From positions 1 through 33,917 of the forward strand of contig JAHBUB010000038.1 in NCBI GenBank assembly GCA_019638285.1: DNA of 33,917 nucleotides. Direction: 5' to 3'. The stretch is from Cyclobacteriaceae bacterium. Lineage in GTDB: Bacteria > Bacteroidota > Bacteroidia > Cytophagales > Cyclobacteriaceae. Position numbers and translations under genes: made by a program. Shown here one piece after another: positions 1 through 8,117 of this stretch (positions are counted from its first letter, which is position 1; each line of letters opens with the position of its first letter). Below the pieces are notes generated by a model. That model saw only the letters and a list, made by a program, of their open reading frames with translations. It had not been told where the DNA came from and did not search any database.

Positions 1-246
1 CAGACTAATCACAAAGACCGAAATTTTTATATTGTGGCAAGAGCAACTGATAACTATAAGGCTACATTTTCCTGGGCTGAAATCTTTAATAATCCTACAG
101 GTGAAAATGTTTATGTGTTGTTCGAAGAAAATGGTATGCCAATAAAAAATCCTGGAGATATGATTTTAATATGTAAGAATGACATTAAAACCGGACCTCG
201 CCATGTGATTTGGCTAAAAAGCATTGAAGTAAATAGGGTGAACTGA
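1..246 (+). CDS. Molybdopterin-binding oxidoreductase, C-terminal fragment
   Basis: The reading frame is open from the first base of the window and stops at 244-246, so this is the last 81 residues of a gene that begins upstream. The stretch YIVARATDNYKATFSWAEI, followed by a GDMI strand and TGPRHVIWLKSIEV, matches the end of the sulfite-oxidase-type molybdopterin-binding fold (PF00174-like). In that family an 'A-DGY-v-fs-aEl' strand and a final 'p-RwV--v--I-v' strand close the domain. The Cys that would ligate molybdenum lies outside the window, so catalytic competence cannot be judged. Its stop is one base from the stop of the convergent RIC gene. The family is fairly likely; the substrate is unknown. 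Confidence 0.65.
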   Translation, partial: QTNHKDRNFYIVARATDNYKATFSWAEIFNNPTGENVYVLFEENGMPIKNPGDMILICKNDIKTGPRHVIWLKSIEVNRVN

Positions 247-247
247 T

Positions 248-1213
248 TTACTGCAAGGGACTACCTAATTTTCTTTTAAGGAGTTCTTTTTCTAATTTTA
301 ATGCCTTGGGAAATAAGATGTTATTTTCCAAATGGATATGTTGATGCAGGTCTTGTTGAAACTCCTGTAGCTTGGCAAACAATATTCTATAAGATGTACA
401 TCCATCATTAGGAGGTATAAATCCATTGCTTAGCTGCTCTATCGCTGCCATAGAGTCTCCAACCGTGTCATGTTCTTTTTCCATCATGGTAATTGGGTTA
501 GCAATGGTACCAAACTGTGGTGGAGTAAGGATTGAATTGTTCTGTTTGGCATCTACAAGTTCCTTGATGTATGGAAACAGTATCTTTTCCTCTTTATGCA
601 TGTGTGTCTCAAGCTCAAATTCAATTGTTTCGAAATGTGAGGCGATTGCCACTACCTCCGGATGAAGATCACCATGTACCCTTGCTACTTTATTGCTAAT
701 CTCAGAGAGGAATGGAAGTGATCTGGTAACATATAGGTGGTGATTGTTTATGATATAATCAACTAATAGACCGAGGTTCCAGGTACTAAAATCATGGGCA
801 TTGCGGCTCGGTTGACTTTCCACCTTGCGCAACTCACGCTCCACAAGGCTGGCATCTACGCCCCTCTTAGCACATGCCTCAGCAACAGTTTTTTTACCCC
901 CACAACAAAAATCAAGGCCATATTTTTCAAAAACTTCTGCTTTACGGAAATCCGCAGTTACCAATTCACCAATAGTGGGAATCTGGTTATTTTTCATTTT
1001 GGAAAGTTTCACTTTCCATCGATCCGGACCTTTTTGGATATATTCCCAATCAAACGTTTGGCCTCGCTCTGCCAGCAGTTGATAATACAATGGTTTTGGG
1101 TCATGGTCGTTGTCAATGATAAACCCTTCTCCATGCGACAGTGCATCAAAGCAATGGAAAATGGTTGGATGCTTAAGTTGGGGATCTATTTGGGTAATGT
1201 CTAATGAGTCCAT
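248..1213 (-). CDS. DUF2249-RIC fusion, di-iron Fe-S cluster repair protein (ScdA/YtfE family)
   Basis: A 321-residue cytoplasmic protein with three parts. Residues about 10-70 resemble DUF2249 (HCFDALSHGEGFIIDNDHDPKPLYYQ). Residues about 78-135 are the ScdA N-terminal domain with the CC pair at 103-104 (YGLDFCCGG) and a further Cys at 114. Residues about 145-315 form a hemerythrin-like four-helix bundle with His/Glu motifs (NNHHLY, HMHKEEKILFPY, KEHD, HIHLENNILFPK) that would hold a di-iron site. RIC proteins repair Fe-S clusters damaged by nitric oxide or oxidants; DUF2249 domains are common near denitrification genes. The DUF2249 fusion makes it longer than the roughly 220-240 residues of plain RIC. 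It is divergent from the DGC gene across a 145-bp gap. Family certain; NO as inducer is inferred. Confidence 0.9.
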   Translation of the reverse strand: MDSLDITQIDPQLKHPTIFHCFDALSHGEGFIIDNDHDPKPLYYQLLAERGQTFDWEYIQKGPDRWKVKLSKMKNNQIPTIGELVTADFRKAEVFEKYGLDFCCGGKKTVAEACAKRGVDASLVERELRKVESQPSRNAHDFSTWNLGLLVDYIINNHHLYVTRSLPFLSEISNKVARVHGDLHPEVVAIASHFETIEFELETHMHKEEKILFPYIKELVDAKQNNSILTPPQFGTIANPITMMEKEHDTVGDSMAAIEQLSNGFIPPNDGCTSYRILFAKLQEFQQDLHQHIHLENNILFPKALKLEKELLKRKLGSPLQ

Positions 1214-1329
1214 AATTCAAAAATTAAATATTTATTGATCAAATTCGGGGTCTTATATTCTGTAAATGGAATAGAAAAGTTAACTTCCTTTTTACCGTTC
1301 AATTAAAAGACTAAAATATCTTTATTTAT

Positions 1330-1337
1330 TATATTTG
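1330..1337 (+). promoter_or_regulatory. Bacteroidota -7 promoter element upstream of the DGC gene
   Basis: The sequence TATATTTG fits the TAnnTTTG -7 consensus. Transcription would begin near 1344. This excludes the upstream TTG codon at 1335 as the start and supports the ATG at 1359. No clear -33 TTG is seen 17-23 bases upstream, so an activator may be needed. Confidence 0.5.
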
Positions 1338-1358
1338 CACAATTTTATTTGTAATAAT

Positions 1359-1757
1359 ATGATTGAATCAGAAGAAGAGAGACCATTGGTTTATTCGTGC
1401 TCTGGCTGTTCGAGTGCGGCACAAATGGCCAATTATTTGGCAATAAAGCTTGATCGAAAAGGACTTGCCGAGATGTCTTGTATTGCGGGTGTAGGAGGAA
1501 ATGTAAAAAACCTGGTGCGGACAGCCAAATCAGGACGAAAGTTGATTGCTATCGATGGTTGCCCATTGGCATGCGTCAAAGCCTGCCTGAGTAATCACTC
1601 CTTACAACCAGATTGGCATATTGAGTTAAGGGGAATGGGGATTGCTAAAAAACAAGGAGAAGATTTTGACAGGGAAGAGGCAGAAGAGATTCTCGAAAAA
1701 ATTAGCAGTGAAGTGGAAATAAGATTTTCTTTGCGGGGTGAAAAGGAACTGGCATAG
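1359..1757 (+). CDS. DGC-domain protein, putative zinc-binding
   Basis: A 132-residue protein matching the DGC family (PF08859-like). It has YSCSGCSSAAQMANYLA near the N-terminus, then MSCIAGVGG, then the diagnostic AIDGCPLACVKACL. These Cys residues are the proposed metal ligands; the biochemical role of the family is not established. The ATG at 1359 is chosen because a -7 promoter box covers the alternative upstream TTG. The next gene starts at the base directly after the stop, so the two are probably co-translated. Genes of this family often sit near redox and anaerobic-respiration genes, which fits the RIC gene across the divergent intergenic region. Family confident, function unknown. 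Confidence 0.8.
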   Translation: MIESEEERPLVYSCSGCSSAAQMANYLAIKLDRKGLAEMSCIAGVGGNVKNLVRTAKSGRKLIAIDGCPLACVKACLSNHSLQPDWHIELRGMGIAKKQGEDFDREEAEEILEKISSEVEIRFSLRGEKELA

Positions 1758-2210
1758 GTGAATAAAAAACGAACACCCAAATACTCTAAAACAACTAAAA
1801 CGGAAGTGGTATGCCCTAATGATACCAATCCAATGGGTATTTTACAGGGCGGGCGTTTGGTACAGTGGATGGATATTGCAGCTGCTGTGTGCGCTCAAAC
1901 CCATGCTGGTAAAATTTGCGTTACCGCATCCATTGATACGGTAAGCTTTAAGCGACCCGCTTATGTGGGAGAAATTGTGACCATTGAAGCAAAGATTACT
2001 CGCGCTTTTAATACTTCTATGGAAATCATGGTTTCGGCTTGGTCGAAAAGTGTCTCCAGCACAAAGAAACATTTGATAAGCGAATCCTACTTTACTTTTG
2101 TAGCTATAGACGAGGCGGGTGAAGTGACTCCTGTTAATGCAGTAAAACCATTAACACCAGCTGATCGCAAACACTATGACGAAGCCTGGAAAAGAAAGAA
2201 ACGAAAATAG
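1758..2210 (+). CDS. Hotdog-fold acyl-CoA thioesterase (YciA/BACH-like)
   Basis: A 150-residue single hotdog domain. The segment CPNDTNPMGILQGGRLVQWMD corresponds to the 'HTNplGtlfGGrLlaWMD' region of acyl-CoA hydrolases. VTASIDTVSFKRPAYVGEIV is the central strand after the conserved helix. The reaction would be hydrolysis of acyl-CoA to free acid and CoA in the cytoplasm. Translation uses a GTG at the base after the upstream stop, with no room for an independent promoter. Its C-terminal 35 bases overlap the start of nadB in another frame, which suggests translational coupling. The tail is highly basic (AWKRKKRK). Acyl chain preference cannot be read from the sequence. Confidence 0.82.
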   Translation: MNKKRTPKYSKTTKTEVVCPNDTNPMGILQGGRLVQWMDIAAAVCAQTHAGKICVTASIDTVSFKRPAYVGEIVTIEAKITRAFNTSMEIMVSAWSKSVSSTKKHLISESYFTFVAIDEAGEVTPVNAVKPLTPADRKHYDEAWKRKKRK

Positions 2211-3765
2211 GCATTCCGATGTATTGATTATCGGAGCCGGAATTGCTGGGCTATGTCTTGGAATTAAAACAGCACAACGATTCCCTGATAAAAAAATAGC
2301 AATTCTTTCTAAAGACAGACCCGGTGAATCCAATACACAGTATGCACAAGGGGGTATAGCTGTAGTGACGGATTTGAAAAACGATTCATTTCAACAACAC
2401 ATTTCAGATACACTGCTTGCAGGTGATGGACTCTGTAATGAGGAAGTCGTGAGAAGTGTGGTGAAGGAGGGTCCGGAACGATTGAAAGAATTAATAGCGT
2501 GGGGTACTTTATTCGACAAGTCTTCCAATGGACTTGATCTTGGCTTAGAGGGCGGCCATTCCGCTCACCGGATTATACACAAGAAGGATAAAACGGGATT
2601 TCATATAATAGATTCCTTACTACGGATGATAGCAAAGTTCCCAAATGTGGAAATTCTTTGGAACACGCTTGCGGTGGATTTACTAATTGCTGAAGACAAA
2701 GAAAATAGCCGATGCATTGGGTCGACTTTTATTTCCCATGACTCAAGAATAATTCGTTCCATTCAGGCGTCATTTACTGTTCTGGCCACTGGAGGCATTG
2801 GCCAGGTGTACAGCGTAACTACGAATCCTAAAATTGCAAGTGGGGACGGCATTGCCATGGCCTATCGGGCGGGGGCTAAAATTAGAGATATGCAGTTTGT
2901 ACAATTTCATCCCACTGCCATTAATTCATCTCAAGGAGATATTACTTTTCTAATTTCAGAAGCCCTGCGCGGATTTGGCGCTTATCTAATTACGAGTGAT
3001 GGCAATCGTTTTATGTTCAAGTACGATAAGCGAGGGGAGATGGCCCCTAGGGATATCGTGTCACGCGCGATCTATAAGGAATCATTGCATCAGCTTGTGT
3101 ATATTGATTGTCGACACCTCGAGAAAGCAGAGCTGATAGATCATTTTCCTACCATTTATCAAAAGTGCCTTTCTTTAGGTTTGGATATCACTTGTGAGCC
3201 AGTTCCGGTTTTACCGGCTGCTCACTACCTCTGTGGAGGAATCGATACAAACCTTTGCGCACAAACATCAATTAATAGACTCTATGCCATTGGAGAGTGC
3301 GCTCGCACAGGCTTGCATGGGGCTAATCGGTTGGCATCTAATTCTTTGTTAGAAGCATTGGTGTTTGTACATCATTGTTTTCAGGACATTGAAACACGCA
3401 TGTATCACTTTGTTGGGACAGTACTTCCTTCCGAGATGCTTATTACACACAAAAGTCCATCCGAGAAACTTTTTACAATCCAATCAAAACTTAAATTGGT
3501 TATGTCGCAAAAAGCCGGAATTATAAGAACAAATCATGGATTAAAGATGGGTTTGGATTTGGTGAGAAGATTAAGTGTTGAGCTGGAATTAATTTTTCTG
3601 GAATTTGGTATATCTTGGATACTTTGCGAAACAAGAAACTTATTAATAGTAGCAAACCTTATTTTAGAACAATCGCTTGATCAAAAGGAGAATAGAGGTA
3701 CATTTTATAATCAAGATATTCAAAAGGTTGGTAACTCAATACTGAAACATCATGTCAAAATTTGA
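2176..3765 (+). CDS. nadB: L-aspartate oxidase
   Basis: A 529-residue flavoprotein that oxidises L-aspartate to iminoaspartate, the first step of NAD biosynthesis from aspartate. The N-terminus has the FAD-binding Rossmann motif IIGAGIAGLCLG (about 18-29), then SNTQYAQGGIA. The body has the FAD/substrate segments GGHSAHRIIH, ATGGIGQVYS, FVQFHPTA and EALRGFGAYL, the capping-domain end PAAHYLCGGI, and GLHGANRLASNSLLEALVF. Length is normal for NadB. The ATG at 2176 lies inside the thioesterase gene. The 3' end overlaps ctaA by 14 bases. nadA and nadC are not in the window, so the NAD pathway is not clustered here. Assignment firm. Confidence 0.95.
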   Translation: MTKPGKERNENRHSDVLIIGAGIAGLCLGIKTAQRFPDKKIAILSKDRPGESNTQYAQGGIAVVTDLKNDSFQQHISDTLLAGDGLCNEEVVRSVVKEGPERLKELIAWGTLFDKSSNGLDLGLEGGHSAHRIIHKKDKTGFHIIDSLLRMIAKFPNVEILWNTLAVDLLIAEDKENSRCIGSTFISHDSRIIRSIQASFTVLATGGIGQVYSVTTNPKIASGDGIAMAYRAGAKIRDMQFVQFHPTAINSSQGDITFLISEALRGFGAYLITSDGNRFMFKYDKRGEMAPRDIVSRAIYKESLHQLVYIDCRHLEKAELIDHFPTIYQKCLSLGLDITCEPVPVLPAAHYLCGGIDTNLCAQTSINRLYAIGECARTGLHGANRLASNSLLEALVFVHHCFQDIETRMYHFVGTVLPSEMLITHKSPSEKLFTIQSKLKLVMSQKAGIIRTNHGLKMGLDLVRRLSVELELIFLEFGISWILCETRNLLIVANLILEQSLDQKENRGTFYNQDIQKVGNSILKHHVKI

Positions 3766-4777
3766 TAATTATATAAAGTTGTGGTTGTGGACAGGGGTAT
3801 TCCTCATCGTTTTGATGATGGTGGTCGGTGGCATTACCCGTTTAACGGGGTCAGGGTTATCAATTGTGGAGTGGAATGTAATTTCAGGAACGATTCCCCC
3901 AATCACAGATGCTCAATGGCAGCATGCTTTTGATCAATATAAACAATTTCCGCAATATCAAAAGCTGAATCATGGAATGGACATGGCGCAATTCAAAGAA
4001 ATATTTTTTTGGGAATACATCCATCGGCTGTTAGGACGTTTCATTGGTCTTGTTTTCCTGTTTCCATTTATTTTTTTTTATTTTACACGTAAACTTTCGA
4101 GATCACTTATCAAAAAACTGATAGTGATTTTTGCACTGGGAGCATTGCAAGGCTTTATGGGTTGGTATATGGTGAAGAGCGGATTGAATGATAACCCTCA
4201 TGTCAGTCATTTTAGATTGGCCATCCATCAGGGTTTAGCTTTATTGCTCATTGCTTCCATTTTATGGACAATCTTAACGTTCCATAATAATAAGAAGTCA
4301 AGTGGGGACAATCGATCTTCAATGCTTCTTATAACCTATGCTTCTCTTATACTACTCTCTCTTCAGATAACACTGGGAGCATTTGTGGCAGGATTGAAGG
4401 CTGGGTTTTCCTATATAAATTTTCCATTTATGGGAGACTCCTTTTTTCCATCTACGAGTGTTATGAAAGTAGAACCCTATTTTTATAATGGTGTGATGCT
4501 TCAGTTTACACATAGATGGCTCGCCTTTGTTGTGTTCTTTTCTTTTCTGTGGATACTAAAAATATCGAAGCCATATCCGGAAGTACGCAAATATGCTCGG
4601 ATTCTTATTGTCATTGGGCTTACGCAGGTCGTCTTGGGGATCACCACACTTATGCTTCGAGTGCCAATGGCACTGGGTGTGATTCATCAGTTTATTGCGA
4701 TTATACTCCTCATGCTTTTGATCAAGATTATTTATACCATAAAGTATCTAATCGCCTCGGTAAGAGTAAAAACATAA
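3752..4777 (+). CDS. ctaA: Heme A synthase (COX15/CtaA family)
   Basis: A 341-residue integral membrane protein with about eight transmembrane helices. It oxidises the C8 methyl of heme O to give heme A for aa3-type oxidases. The first helix carries VVGGITRLTGSGLSIVEWN. The four expected heme-ligand histidines are visible in EYIHRLLGR (His91), LAIHQGLAL, QFTHRWLAF and GVIHQFIAI. Length and layout match proteobacterial and Bacteroidota CtaA. The start overlaps the end of nadB by 14 bases, so translation is probably coupled. The oxidase genes and ctaB are not in the window. A heme-A-containing oxidase elsewhere in the genome is inferred. Confidence 0.95.
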   Translation: MSKFDNYIKLWLWTGVFLIVLMMVVGGITRLTGSGLSIVEWNVISGTIPPITDAQWQHAFDQYKQFPQYQKLNHGMDMAQFKEIFFWEYIHRLLGRFIGLVFLFPFIFFYFTRKLSRSLIKKLIVIFALGALQGFMGWYMVKSGLNDNPHVSHFRLAIHQGLALLLIASILWTILTFHNNKKSSGDNRSSMLLITYASLILLSLQITLGAFVAGLKAGFSYINFPFMGDSFFPSTSVMKVEPYFYNGVMLQFTHRWLAFVVFFSFLWILKISKPYPEVRKYARILIVIGLTQVVLGITTLMLRVPMALGVIHQFIAIILLMLLIKIIYTIKYLIASVRVKT

Positions 4778-4869
4778 TGCTATCCCTACAGGACAAGCGG
4801 AATGATAATGCTATGTTGTTCTCTGTTGGTAGTAGGCAGGCATCTGAACTAAGATAAAAGGAATAAACA

Positions 4870-6123
4870 ATGAAATCAAGTGGAGAAAATGTGATGATCC
4901 TATCTCCGGCAGGCTCGTTTGAAGCATTGACGGCCGCAATACAGGCAGGGGCAAATGCAATCTATTTCGGGGTAGAGCAATTGAATATGCGTGCTCGGTC
5001 TGCCAACTATTTTACGATTGAAGATATGCAGTCGATTGCCCATCAGTGTAAGCAGTCTAACGTTAAAGCTTATCTTACATTGAATACGGTTTTGTATGAT
5101 TATGATATGCAATTGATGAGAAAGATTGTCTCATCAGCTAAAGAATCTGGCGTGGACTCAATTATTGCTTCTGACCATGCTGCTATGATGTATGCGAAAT
5201 CTATTGGTATTCCGCTCCATATTTCCACGCAGGCCAGTGTAAGCAATATTGAAACAGTAGAGTTTTATTCAAGCTTTGCTGATGTAATTGTATTAGCAAG
5301 GGAGTTAAGCCTTAAACAAGTAGCGGAGATCACACGTGAAATCACAAGAAGAGATATTAAGGGGCCATCCGGAAATCTCGTAAAGATTGAGGTGTTTGTA
5401 CATGGAGCATTGTGCATGGCCATTTCAGGTAAATGTCATTTAAGCTTGCATTCTCATTTTGCTTCGGCTAATCGAGGAGCGTGTTTGCAAAATTGCAGAA
5501 GGCCCTATGTGGTGACAGATAAGGAAGAAGGAATTGAATTTGAAGTTGACAATGAATACATCATGAGTGCAAAAGATTTATGCACGATTGACATATTGGA
5601 TCAGATGATTGATGCTGGGGTGTCTGTTTTAAAGATTGAAGGAAGAGGAAGGGCTGCCGATTATGTAAGCATGGTCACCAAATGTTATAAAGAAGCTGTT
5701 GATGCGATTGGCTCAGGAGGATATACACAGGAAAAAATTGTGTATTGGAAAAATGAATTGTCTAAAGTTTATAATCGTGGTTTTTGGGAAGGATATTATC
5801 TTGGTCGGCATTTGGGTGAATGGGCCGACCAACCAGGTTCCATAGCGACAGAGAAAAAAGTATATCTTGGTAAGGGAAGTCGATACTACCCAAAGATAGG
5901 AGTGGGTGAATTTGTGCTAGAAACCGGTACCCTAGTAACTGGAGACACGCTGATGGTAATTGGCCGATCAGAAGGTGTAAGCAGGGAGGAATTAAAGGAG
6001 TTGCGGGTAGATGGTGTTGAGACGAAAACAGCTAAAAAGGGTGATGTCATTTCAATGCCCTGGGCAACGAAGGTGTCTAAGGATGATAAGCTTTACAAAA
6101 TTCTTGAGGATAAGTATGTCTAG
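4870..6123 (+). CDS. Peptidase U32 family protein (TrhP/UbiU-like, Fe-S)
   Basis: A 417-residue protein of the U32 family. It opens with LSPAGSFEALTAAIQAGANAIYFG and has the family signature around HGALCMAISGKC and NRGACLQNCRRPY. Cys182, Cys189, Cys205 and Cys238 match the spacing of the [4Fe-4S] ligands known in UbiU-type proteins, with an extra Cys209. Family members act as RNA or ubiquinone hydroxylases (TrhP, RlhA, UbiU/V) rather than proven peptidases. The C-terminal region after about residue 330 is a beta-barrel-like extension, as in TrhP (tRNA uridine 5-hydroxylation). The last eight bases overlap the start of a ferredoxin gene. The family is certain; a tRNA-hydroxylase role is the best guess. 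Confidence 0.85.
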   Translation: MKSSGENVMILSPAGSFEALTAAIQAGANAIYFGVEQLNMRARSANYFTIEDMQSIAHQCKQSNVKAYLTLNTVLYDYDMQLMRKIVSSAKESGVDSIIASDHAAMMYAKSIGIPLHISTQASVSNIETVEFYSSFADVIVLARELSLKQVAEITREITRRDIKGPSGNLVKIEVFVHGALCMAISGKCHLSLHSHFASANRGACLQNCRRPYVVTDKEEGIEFEVDNEYIMSAKDLCTIDILDQMIDAGVSVLKIEGRGRAADYVSMVTKCYKEAVDAIGSGGYTQEKIVYWKNELSKVYNRGFWEGYYLGRHLGEWADQPGSIATEKKVYLGKGSRYYPKIGVGEFVLETGTLVTGDTLMVIGRSEGVSREELKELRVDGVETKTAKKGDVISMPWATKVSKDDKLYKILEDKYV

Positions 6124-6343
6124 AATTATTTATTATAGGAAAAAATGTATTGGCTGTGGCATCTGCTATGAACGCCAACCCGACTACTGGCGAATGTCCA
6201 GAAAAGATGGGAAGGCGAATTTGATAGGGTCAACTGAAAATAAAGAAATCCATATTAAGCTAATTTTCCCCCCTCTTCAACAGGCTATTTTAGTTGTAAA
6301 ATCTTGTCCGGCAAGGGCCATTAAATTGCTACCCCAAATGTAA
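6116..6343 (+). CDS. Single-cluster [4Fe-4S] ferredoxin
   Basis: A 75-residue protein starting MSRIIYYRKKCIGCGICYE. Cys11, Cys14 and Cys17, plus distant Cys64 in SCPARAIK, give a CxxCxxC...CP pattern for one [4Fe-4S] cluster. The ATG at 6116 is chosen because it puts the first Cys at the expected distance from the N-terminus and sits in an 8-base overlap with the upstream U32 gene, typical of translational coupling. Longer upstream frames are only read-through of the U32 gene in another frame. The acidic and basic residues between Cys17 and Cys64 form a short insert. Its likely job is to pass electrons to the U32 protein or keep its cluster reduced; that is inference from gene order. Confidence 0.85.
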   Translation: MSRIIYYRKKCIGCGICYERQPDYWRMSRKDGKANLIGSTENKEIHIKLIFPPLQQAILVVKSCPARAIKLLPQM

Positions 6344-6357
6344 TTCAAATACTTTTG
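6325..6357 (+). promoter_or_regulatory. Candidate Bacteroidota promoter for the histidine kinase gene
   Basis: TACTTTTG at 6350-6357 fits the TAnnTTTG -7 box, and a TTG at 6326-6328 lies 21 bases upstream as the -33 element. It starts inside the last codons of the ferredoxin gene. Transcription would begin near 6364, leaving a leader of about 128 bases. That leader contains an inverted repeat GTTGA-N4-TCAAC at 6445-6458. Confidence 0.45.
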
Positions 6358-6491
6358 GTGTTTCTGGTTTCCATTTGCAGCCATTATGGATACTTTATAC
6401 AAGATATTTTTTGATTTGTTGCCTATACCTGATAAAGGTCATGTGTTGAATTCTCAACGATAATTACATTAGCCCATTACTATTCTATTTA

Positions 6492-7940
6492 ATGAGCTCC
6501 AATCGCTTTATCACATGGCCTGTTTTTGCAGGCACTATTATGTTGCTGCTGGTATTGATTGCAGAACTATTAACACATGTGCTGGGTAACGTAGCTTATG
6601 TGGCCATAGCTGTCATTACGATGTGGCTTACTTTGGATAGAAAGCAGATTATTTCTATTGCAATTTTTGCCACAGTATTACTGGTATTGGGTTACATCAT
6701 GACCATTACCATTTCTGAACCAGTGAGTCAGGTTACTATTTTTGTCAATAGAATTTCCGCAATTGTTGTGATTTGGTTTGCCTGTTCCTTCACTATTGGA
6801 TATCAGAATGCAAGGGCAGAGGAAAATAGACAAAGACTTGAAATTGAGGAGAGGAAAATAACGGAAGCAAGGCTACGTAGCAGCCAGGAAATGCATGAGG
6901 CCATCGCTAGAAATTTTCCTGAGGGATGGATTGGGATTCTGGATGAAGACTTAAAATACGTATTTGCTGATGGCAGAGGATTGAGAAGAGCCGAAATACA
7001 GCCAGAAGATTTAATAGGGAAAAGGTTTGGAAAAATACTAGGGGAGGATGTGGAACTCTTTTTGGAAAGAGCTTTAAAAGGGGATCATGTTGCATTTGAT
7101 GTTGCATATAATGGTCGGAATTATGAAGTCAACATAGGACCATTTTTGAGTAACCTCCAGATAAAAAGATTGTTGGTGGTTGTCCACGATATTACCATGA
7201 TGAAGGAAACAGAGACAGGCCTCATCAAAGCGCTGGAAAGAGAACGAGAGCTTAGTGAATTAAAGTCTAGGTTTGTGACGATGGCATCACATGAATTCCG
7301 CACACCACTAACAACCATTCAGTCCTCATCTACCTTGCTGGGGAAGTATACCGGAGATACCTATGACAAAGAGAAAGCGACTCATGTGACAAGAATAAAG
7401 AACTCAGTAAAGTTACTGACTGAAGTTCTAAATGATTTTCTTTCTTTGGAAAGTCTTGAGAAGCGTAACCCTGTACCCAGATATGAGGCCATACACTTAC
7501 CTGATTTCTTAGATCAGGTTTTCAAAGAGGCGGAGTCACTCAAGCGCGATACGCAACAATTGGAATTTGAAAATGTTGGATCAAATGAAGTTGTTTCAGA
7601 CAAACGGTTTTTGAGAAACATTCTTTATAATCTTTTATCCAATGCCTTTAAATACAGTTCTGAAGATGGAAAGGTAGTTGTTAAATCAAAGGTTTTGGAC
7701 GGTAAGCTGACCATGAGTGTTATTGACCATGGGGTGGGCATACCATTGGAAGAGCAGGGGTATATCTTTGATAGATTTTTTCGCGCACATAATGTGGCTA
7801 ATATACATGGTACAGGGCTGGGGTTGACCATTGTAAAAAAATATCTTGATCTTTTGGGCGGTACACTCTCTTTTGTCAGTAACAACGGAGAAGAAACGAT
7901 TTTTACATTTGAACTTCCAATGGAATTGGCCTCGATTTAA
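6492..7940 (+). CDS. Membrane-bound PAS sensor histidine kinase (orphan)
   Basis: A 482-residue sensor kinase. Three or four N-terminal transmembrane helices (about 8-104) are followed by a charged linker that is probably coiled coil (105-135). A PAS-like domain spans about 135-235 (IGILDEDLKYVFADGRGLRR). HisKA is at about 250-315 with phosphoacceptor His267 in SHEFRTPLTTIQSS. HATPase_c is at about 365-478 with the N box NILYNLLSNAFKYS, G1 DHGVGIP, F box FDRFFRA and G2 GTGLGLTIV. All catalytic boxes are intact. No response regulator lies next to it, so its partner is elsewhere or lost. The signal is unknown. It sits between the ferredoxin gene and a His-rich membrane protein. A 177-bp spacer follows in which no strong feature is seen. 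Confidence 0.9.
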   Translation: MSSNRFITWPVFAGTIMLLLVLIAELLTHVLGNVAYVAIAVITMWLTLDRKQIISIAIFATVLLVLGYIMTITISEPVSQVTIFVNRISAIVVIWFACSFTIGYQNARAEENRQRLEIEERKITEARLRSSQEMHEAIARNFPEGWIGILDEDLKYVFADGRGLRRAEIQPEDLIGKRFGKILGEDVELFLERALKGDHVAFDVAYNGRNYEVNIGPFLSNLQIKRLLVVVHDITMMKETETGLIKALERERELSELKSRFVTMASHEFRTPLTTIQSSSTLLGKYTGDTYDKEKATHVTRIKNSVKLLTEVLNDFLSLESLEKRNPVPRYEAIHLPDFLDQVFKEAESLKRDTQQLEFENVGSNEVVSDKRFLRNILYNLLSNAFKYSSEDGKVVVKSKVLDGKLTMSVIDHGVGIPLEEQGYIFDRFFRAHNVANIHGTGLGLTIVKKYLDLLGGTLSFVSNNGEETIFTFELPMELASI

Positions 7941-8117
7941 GGATATCCTCTGAATCCTGAATAATAGAAATTGTATATTGTGCGCTGAATCCAAAGCATT
8001 GGCTATTCGTTTGGATAAATCTGGATGAAATTTCACTTAAACTTTTTTCTTTGTGCCAACTATGCACACCATCGTGCTGTTATCCCATGTTGATCAATAC
8101 CCTGCAGATCGTTCGTC

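Noticed and set aside
1235-1242. TTGATCAA palindrome about 22 bases before the RIC start, also present at 8090-8097 before the His-rich membrane protein gene
   Set aside because: A third copy lies inside nadB near 3676. About one copy is expected by chance in AT-rich DNA of this length, and the spacing does not fit an Fnr box.
4516-4857. Plus-strand open frame overlapping the end of ctaA
   Set aside because: It is out of frame with ctaA, has no family resemblance and no start signal. The 92-bp gap to the U32 gene looks non-coding.
6430-6441. TGAT-N4-GTCA, a near Fnr-like box upstream of the histidine kinase
   Set aside because: One core mismatch, and it lies downstream of the predicted transcription start, so an activator role is unlikely.
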